From contig LLEY01000003.1 of NCBI GenBank assembly GCA_001414485.1, forward strand, positions 744,001 through 808,000: DNA of 64,000 bases, in the 5' to 3' direction. Under the pieces are notes generated by a model, which made no database searches, was not told the DNA's origin, and saw only the letters and a list, made by a program, of their open reading frames with translations. The DNA comes from Calycina herbarum. Taxonomy: Eukaryota; Ascomycota; Leotiomycetes; Helotiales; Pezizellaceae. Position 1 is the first letter of the stretch. Every line of letters begins with the position of its first letter. Positions 58,384-64,000 of this stretch are shown here, piece by piece. The position numbers were made by a program, and so were the translations under genes.

Positions 58384-59862
58384 TTGATAGTTAACGGCCC
58401 TCTCCTGTTGGAATCGCAAGTGCCTTTCCCAAGAAGAACTCGAGGAACTCCACAAGGTCGTTGTTCCGCCCGATCTCCAAATCCAGTATTATTTCACCGT
58501 TGGGAATATTGGCCTTCGGAGCCTCTGAATCAACATTATCCATTCCTTCAAGAAAGTGAGTTGCGTGGTAAGTCTTCTTCGTCAGAAACTGCATGTTCTC
58601 GTTCTTCATGTTCGTTCATATGCTTTGCTAGGCATTCGCGAGAACTCCACTGCTAGGAACCCTACGAAATTAGTTAGACGAAGGACCTCGCCTTAGTCAA
58701 GTTGACAGTCAGAGACGGCTAAGATACATTATACATCTGGGATTTCGACAAGAAGTCTTTCGAAATCGTCAATGGGGAGAACCAAACTTATCTCATCGAA
58801 CATCTGTTTAAAAAACTTGAGTAAGATCTTTTATTTTTAAGGCAACACTTTCGAGATTTGCGAAAACTTTTGCCACTCCTGAGTCTGGTTATCACAAAGG
58901 AAAACGAGCAGCACTTTGAAGACAAGATTGCAGAGCAGATTAAGTTTTTACACTTCAGGACTTTCGATAAGGTCAAAGCCATTGCTCAGAAATGGAAAGA
59001 TGGTGGAAATTACCCTGTGCACGCCTATTCTCAAGACGAAACTGAAGCCTCGAAACGAAACCGTATCACAGATTTCCACACCAAATTGAAGAGCAATGTG
59101 AAATCAGATATACTATCGGTCAATCAACCTTTACGCACCTTCCTTCAGCCGTTGGTCTCACATCATCCAACATGATACGCCTCTCCGCCGCTTTACAATG
59201 ATCAAGTTAGCTATGGCCCTAGACCTTTTTTATATGCATCAGACAGCCACCACAAATAGAACAAAAAAACAGTAGAGCCTGGTGCGGAATGACACCTGGG
59301 TAAGGATGATGGATATGAAGAGCACGTTATTCGACGGTATCGAACTCCCTAACATTCAAAAATTCCCGGTGGAGAAAACCTTCGGAAAACAGTTTCGTGG
59401 CAGAACCCTTAAGGAAGACGAGGAGAGAAACACAGTATATGGGTGCGAAGATGTGGGATCCGATTGGGATTATGATGCAGAGCCTGCCAAATTAATGCCT
59501 CCCTTTCCAGCACCAAAGCCCATCATCAAGAAGCGAGGTGGTCGCAAGCAAAAGGCTGAGGACTTGTCACCTCAGGAGTTACAAAAGCGAGTTAAGAGAC
59601 GATTTGAACGAGAAGAGAGGAAAATGACGAGGCCATGTTGATCGAAGACGACGAGAGTGTGGAGGCTATAGACAATGATGATGTTGAGGAGAGTGACGAT
59701 GATCTAGATGAAGATGATATCTTCTTATTGCTTTCTATGGTGGGGCTGGAGAAGAGGGGAAGGGCCTCATATTCACGAAGTTTGAACGAGTCCATTTACT
59801 GTCAACTAGAACTGGGGTTACTTTCAATCAGTTATACTGTTCAAAACCCACATAAAATATGA
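58384..59862 (+). pseudogene. Probable broken hypothetical gene(s)
   Basis: Three protein-like stretches lie in series on the plus strand. 58.43-58.65 kb reads in one frame CLSQEELEELHKVVVPPDLQ. 58858-59175 has a charged frame with HFEDKIAEQIKFLHFRTFDKV and no ATG start. 59282-59641 is a basic frame ending PQELQKRVKRRFEREERK, which continues one base out of frame as ENDEAMLIEDDESVEAI with an acidic run to 59862. The last junction looks like a one-base frameshift near 59620. No known domain was recognised. Degraded remains of one or two fungal-specific genes are the simplest reading. Confidence 0.35.
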
Positions 59863-60123
59863 TATAAATAGTTCTCGTGTAGGAGGGAGCCTACGGTAAT
59901 TGCCGGGTTGACAGAAATCGAATACCAGAAGACTTCATGGATTCTTGGAAATTAGTATCATTTCCCTTTTCAGCTGGAGGCAAATCGTAAAATTTTGGAT
60001 GTCCCCAATGATGCAAACCTCAGTCCTAACTGACATTCTTCCTGATATGGAAAATAGTGGTTTCTGAGGGGTTGTGAATAAATAAAACCAGCTTCTCGAG
60101 ATTGAGGGCGGGCCGGCTCATGC

Positions 60124-60621
60124 TTAAACGATTATTTTGGCTTCCGTGGGATGGTCGCGCTCCTTTCTGCCTCTGACGCGGCTGCGTAGGGCTTCTGGGC
60201 ACAATTGTGAATCGTGGATTCGAGGGGCGGATCTCTTCTTGGATCCTTTTGGCGTGGGTTTGTATGAGGGATCTGGGGAGGGAATCGAAAAAGTAGCCGA
60301 AGGAGGCAAATCATCAAAGTCGAAGTTTCTGATGCCGATAGGTTTGTCTCCCTTGCGATGCCTCTTAACATCTCCTCTCCTGCCACTGCCACAATGCCTG
60401 AAAATTGGTAAATTTGCCGCATTGAGCCCATTTCTTTCCCCCGCCACCTTCCAATACTTATTTCTGACCTCCGACCGCTTCCTCCATGTCAGAGACAAAG
60501 TACCAACCAACCAGACGCACTCCATAGCCCCTGTAAAGTATTCGATCGTTGTCTCGTATAACTTGTTCTCGGGATTCAAAAAGAGAGAAGTTTCCAGGCA
60601 ATCGTAACTGGAGCGAGACAT
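60124..60621 (-). CDS. Hypothetical protein, low confidence
   Basis: Single 165-codon frame starting at an ATG. The N-terminal part contains ECVWLVGTLSLTWRKRSEV and the C-terminal part is basic and Pro/Ser-rich (YKPTPKGSKKRSAPR). A frame of nearly equal length (156 codons) overlaps on the other strand, so the coding strand is not certain. No family is recognised and no signal peptide is seen. Confidence 0.3.
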   Translation of the reverse strand: MSRSSYDCLETSLFLNPENKLYETTIEYFTGAMECVWLVGTLSLTWRKRSEVRNKYWKVAGERNGLNAANLPIFRHCGSGRRGDVKRHRKGDKPIGIRNFDFDDLPPSATFSIPSPDPSYKPTPKGSKKRSAPRIHDSQLCPEALRSRVRGRKERDHPTEAKIIV

Positions 60622-60813
60622 CTGTCCAGGTCATGAGAGTTTTCTTTATTTTTAGCGAGCGCAGAAAACACATCCGTGATAGTGCTACCGGGGGTCAAGG
60701 GCGTTGTGGGATATTACCCAGCTGCCTTCCATTGTTGACTCTTCGACCTCCTCAAATGTTCGATTGTGTAAACTCCTCTGGTCACTGTCAAGAATGATAA
60801 ACAAAACCTCCTT

Positions 60814-61098
60814 CTATGCCTCAGTTATAAGCGATAGCAGTGGGTAGCCACTTATAAGTGATGTCATTTGCTCCCAATCGAAGCTATGGTTTGCGAAGTA
60901 GACAACTTTGCCCACCTTCTTGAGCAATTGGCCGAAAAGTGGTTTCCATTCGCTTGGAACTTCAGCTTTGACTGATTTCCACTCCTTTTTTTCGAAGGAC
61001 CACAGTTGTAGTACATCGTTGAAGGTACGGTAAGCCCTTACACTGTCAATTTTCTTCAAGAAGCTCCTCGAGATAGAGGGCGTTGCATCAGTCGACAT
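60814..61098 (-). CDS. Small hypothetical protein of a duplicated family
   Basis: Single exon of 94 codons from ATG 61098: MSTDATPSISRSFLKKIDSV at the start, then AYRTFNDVLQLWSFEKKEWKSV, ending LLSLITEA. It reads like a soluble protein with no signal peptide or known motif. Its start region and upstream 150 bp are repeated in diverged form at 62290-62460, where a related short frame begins MSTNYHLN and shares FLK-x2-DS-x3-Y. This suggests a real gene family. Confidence 0.45.
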   Translation of the reverse strand: MSTDATPSISRSFLKKIDSVRAYRTFNDVLQLWSFEKKEWKSVKAEVPSEWKPLFGQLLKKVGKVVYFANHSFDWEQMTSLISGYPLLSLITEA

Positions 61099-61099
61099 G

Positions 61100-62170
61100 G
61101 TTGCAATGTTGGGTAATCCTGGATGTCATCTATCTTGAGGCCAGTTCTTCTGGATTGAAATTTTTGAAGCTGAGGGAATCCAATTACCGATCAATCCCCC
61201 TCCGATCTGGGCCAGTCCCGAGCCCTGAATAGATTTTCTATTGTCGATCTCAGATACAAGTAAAGCTGGAATATGTTGTGGCAAAGGGAGATGGTACGAG
61301 TGAGTGTGCCTGTGTTTTTGAGGTGGAGAGGAAAGGAGAGGATTTTTGTTTGATGTAGAAGGAGGTTGTGGTTGTTGATAAAAGGTAGGGTGGGGGTTTG
61401 GAGTAATTGGAAGGTAAAGTAGACAGTGGAGAAAGATCAGAGGTGCGGTAGAGGGACCGAGGTGTTGGGAGGTAAGGTGGATAAGATAGTTGAAGGAGTT
61501 CGAAGGTGAGGCTGCAAGGAGTATGAAAATGAAGCAGAGGACTCGAGAACTTGGAAACTGAGGCTGTAGTGGGTCCTTATTGTGACTTTCGAAGTTGGAT
61601 GATGTTGACTACACTCTTGATATAGTGAACCCATGATTATTGTCAGTACAAGTCACTTGATGGGCTTGAGGCTACCTTGTACCCCGAGTGTAAGTGTTCC
61701 AGGTCGCTGTCATGCCAAATGTGATAATTGGGAGTATCAAGCATATGAATAGCGGGGCAGGTGATAGTTCTGGGATGAAGATCAAAAGTCATTTCATAAT
61801 CATCCTGTTCGAACGTGTGCGGCTAGAGTATGAGAATGCACAGTTACTACAGTTTCTCAATTTACTTTATTTGCTACTCGAGCCAATTATTGCACCCAGC
61901 TGACATCCACGGAGTATCACATACTCTGAAACTTTCCTACATCTGCCTTGCGAACTTGCGTATCCATAGAGTTAGAAAACAATACATGATGACGGTACAA
62001 AATTGCATGCAGCCTAATCCCATACCCACCAATTCGGCAGTGCATCCTTTAAACCACTCGTTATTATTTCATTAATCAAGGCGGAGACTGGTTCCTCCTC
62101 TTGGTTGAGGTCGTCTTCTTCTGCTAACGGGTTATCTAGACACTTCTCGAATCCATAATCCTTGGCAACT
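61100..62170. other. Intergenic stretch, no supported gene
   Basis: About 1.1 kb with short frames only (up to 81 codons at 61830-62075). The first part is the presumed promoter of the small gene at 60.8-61.1 kb. A G-rich strand run lies at 61.27-61.50 kb. Nothing else is recognised. Confidence 0.5.
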
Positions 62171-62305
62171 TTAAGTTACAATCCAGGAGGAAGTTTTGTG
62201 ATAGACTAGAGATGAATCATTCTCTTTGAGAAAGAATGCGGGAGTTTTTGCGGTAGACAGCTTCATTTCTGGTTCGGTGGTATTTAGGTGGTAGTTAGTT
62301 GACAT
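62171..62305 (-). pseudogene. Truncated paralogue of the 60.8-61.1 kb gene
   Basis: A 44-codon frame from ATG 62305 to TAA 62171. Its residues FFLKENDSSLVYHKTSSWIV resemble FLKKIDSVRAYRTFNDVL of the neighbour. The upstream 150 bp match the neighbour's promoter with mostly C-to-T and G-to-A differences, so this is a decayed duplicate. Confidence 0.4.
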
Positions 62306-62534
62306 TATTGTAATGCTGAGTAGTCATAGGTTTGATACTATCTTGAAGTTAGCTCTTCTAGGTTAGCCTTTTGAAGCTGAGGAAATCAACGTATAGAGTA
62401 ATATTCGTTCAGACCCAGACCATTCTTAAGCTCGGAATAGTCGTTATTATTACGAGGAGATTATCAAGCGGGTAACTGTTATAGCGGTTAAGTATGAAGT
62501 TATCTTAAATAATTAGAGATATAACGTGGTTTAT

Positions 62535-62918
62535 CAGGACCCTGCGTATATCAGGACCCTGCGCACTTTTGCCGACTCTCCTACCCCATCATTTTAACAC
62601 GCGTTTTTCACCCTTTCTAATGGAGGTACAAACTCAAGAAGCACGTATTATTTTAGCTATTGAAGCTATTCGAACCTCTAAAAGAAAACTAAGTCGTTGA
62701 AAAGCTGTAAAAATCTATAAAGTTCCTAAATCTACACTTCGCCTTAGAATAAACGGCTATACTCTACTCTCCGATCGTCGGCTAGTAAATTCTAATTTAA
62801 CCGAATTAGAGGAGGAGGTTATTGTTTAATATATACTTGATATAGATATAAGAGGCTTTGCGCCCCGGCTAGCTAGTGTAGAAGATATAGCGAATTATAT
62901 CCTCGAATCGCGGGAGAG
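62535..62918 (+). mobile_element. pogo/Fot1-family transposon 3, 5' part, split by Gypsy B copy 2
   Basis: Left end near 62.53 kb with a duplicated TATCAGGACCCTGCG motif that is likely the TIR. Transposase starts at ATG 62620: MEVQTQEARIILAIEAIRTS, then KAVKIYKVPKSTLRLRINGY (helix-turn-helix), then LTELEEEVIV-YILDIDIRGF and PRLASVEDIANYIL (CENP-B-type DNA-binding domain). A few RIP stops are present. The reading breaks at 62918, where the LTR begins. Confidence 0.8.
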
Positions 62919-63160
62919 TGTCAAGGGTTACACCCGTGGAATAAGTCTCGGAGTACTCCAGCGACGCATTCACGTGACCTCGCTTGGCAACGCATGGACG
63001 TAACAGAACCTTCGAGAGTACCCTTAGCAGAACCCTCTAGAAAGAGCTAACTGAGTATATAAGTTGGTAAGGACTCTGGCTTAGAAAGGACAATCGAATC
63101 TTCTTATACATAGACAGCCTCTATAGTTCAATTCATTAGCACTTGCTATAAGCCCTAATA
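62919..63160 (+). repeat. Gypsy B copy 2, 5' LTR
   Basis: 242 bp, starting TGTCAAGGGTTACACCC. It is the reverse complement of the LTRs at 8058-8299 and 13333-13574, so this copy points the opposite way. It keeps many more CA, TG and CG sites than the other two and includes a TATA-like GAGTATATAAG at about 63.05 kb. Inserted in pogo 3. Confidence 0.9.
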
Positions 63161-64000
63161 TTAGATTCGATTCTAAAAACAACAAGCTTTTATAGTAATA
63201 CTAGAACACATCAGGCTATTTTAGCAACACTGGAACATAACAGGCCTTTACGGCAATACTAGAACATATCGGGCTATTTTAGTAACACTAGAACTCAAGG
63301 GCTTTTACAGCAACACTAGAACATATTAGGCTATTTTAGCAATACTAGAACACATCGGGCCTTTACAGTAACACTAGAACTTATAGGCTATTTTACAGTA
63401 TTTACAGAACTTACAGATAATAAGAGAACTATAAGAAGGCGGTATACCGAATCAGCTACCTACCTAGTTCCTATAGTATATTTAAAAGTAGTAGAATTAG
63501 TTAATATCTATCTAAGAGAACGATCGTCTACGGATTATAAACAAGCAAAAGAAGAATAAGGAAGCTTACTTATAAATAGTCTACAACGATAATAAACCTA
63601 GGAAATCTCTTCCTCTACTACTAGAATTCTATAGAGACTTAGACAAGCTAGAAGCTTAGTTATAATAAGTATAAGCTAAAATCGAAGTCGACTACTATAG
63701 ATATACTAAATATATTAAGTTTTAGATACTTAACAGATCTCTATAGAGTAAGGCGCTCCGTAGAATAGAAGTATAGGTACAGGAATAGAGTAAGCTAGAG
63801 CTAGCTAATAGTAGTAATTTCTTAGATTAAGTAGAGTTTATATTTAGAGACCTATAAGCTAAGGAAAGAGCGTAACAAAAGCTAGAATCCTTCTACTAGA
63901 GCTTAAGACTATTTCTAGAGGTCTTTATAGAATAGTAAGCCCTACTTATAGAGTCTAGAGAAGGATCTTAGCTAGACGACGTAAAGAAGGTGTCTCTTAA
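63161..64000 (+). mobile_element. Gypsy B copy 2, leader repeats and start of gag (runs off the window)
   Basis: Reverse-complement match to 12.49-13.32 kb. It has a tandem-repeat leader (63180-63410, units with ACTAGAACAYATYRGGCYAT and similar) followed by the RIP-mutated gag N terminus from about 63.44 kb. The element is cut by the window's right edge. Confidence 0.85.

Noticed and set aside
1..64000. tRNA or rRNA genes
   Set aside because: No cloverleaf or rRNA-like sequence was noticed by eye on either strand. A dedicated tRNA scan could not be run.

Overview
The window looks like nuclear DNA of a filamentous ascomycete, tentatively a Leotiomycete (Helotiales). The evidence is many short GT-AG introns (about 50-200 nt), fungal-only families (two-zinc-finger plus fungal_trans regulator, Dal5-type transporter, TMA23), and transposons eroded by repeat-induced point mutation (RIP). 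The lineage is a guess from overall flavour. The RIP signature is direct: CA and TG dinucleotides are almost absent, TA is in large excess, CG is retained, and coding relics are full of TAA/TAG where CAA, CAG or TGG are expected.

Layout. 1-25.6 kb is a nested graveyard: a Tad1-type LINE (minus), a chromodomain Gypsy element 'A' (plus) split by a second chromodomain Gypsy 'B' (minus, 242-bp LTRs, TTAAA target duplication), a second copy of Gypsy A split by a pogo/Fot1 element, a tail-to-tail LTR palindrome, another pogo piece, and a pogo element with matching TIRs and a TA duplication. 25.7-55.1 kb is gene-rich and unmutated: cation/proton antiporter, TMA23, THG1 (tRNA-His guanylyltransferase), a frameshifted royal-jelly-family secreted protein, a small secreted protein, then a run of metabolic genes. 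55.1-62.5 kb is gene-poor: a 249-bp MITE, a RIP-mutated AT island, broken or hypothetical genes and a decayed duplication. 62.5-64 kb returns to transposons: a pogo 5' half split by the 5' end of another Gypsy B copy that runs off the window.

The most interesting region is 37.4-55.1 kb. A dihydrodipicolinate-synthase-family aldolase resembling 4-hydroxy-2-oxoglutarate aldolase is divergently paired with an aspartate aminotransferase. They are followed by a Dal5-type anion transporter, a beta-hydroxyacid dehydrogenase of the glyoxylate/semialdehyde reductase type, a two-zinc-finger regulator, a 1294-residue 5-oxoprolinase/hydantoinase-type lactamase and a Baeyer-Villiger-type flavin monooxygenase. 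Read as a pathway, this could import a cyclic amide, open it to a 4-hydroxyglutamate-like amino acid, transaminate it, cleave it to pyruvate plus glyoxylate, and reduce the glyoxylate. That pathway is inference. The family assignments are well supported by motifs, and the exon models close in frame.

Limits: exon boundaries were set by eye from GT-AG sites and frame; transposon edges outside the clear LTR and TIR termini are approximate; no similarity search was possible.
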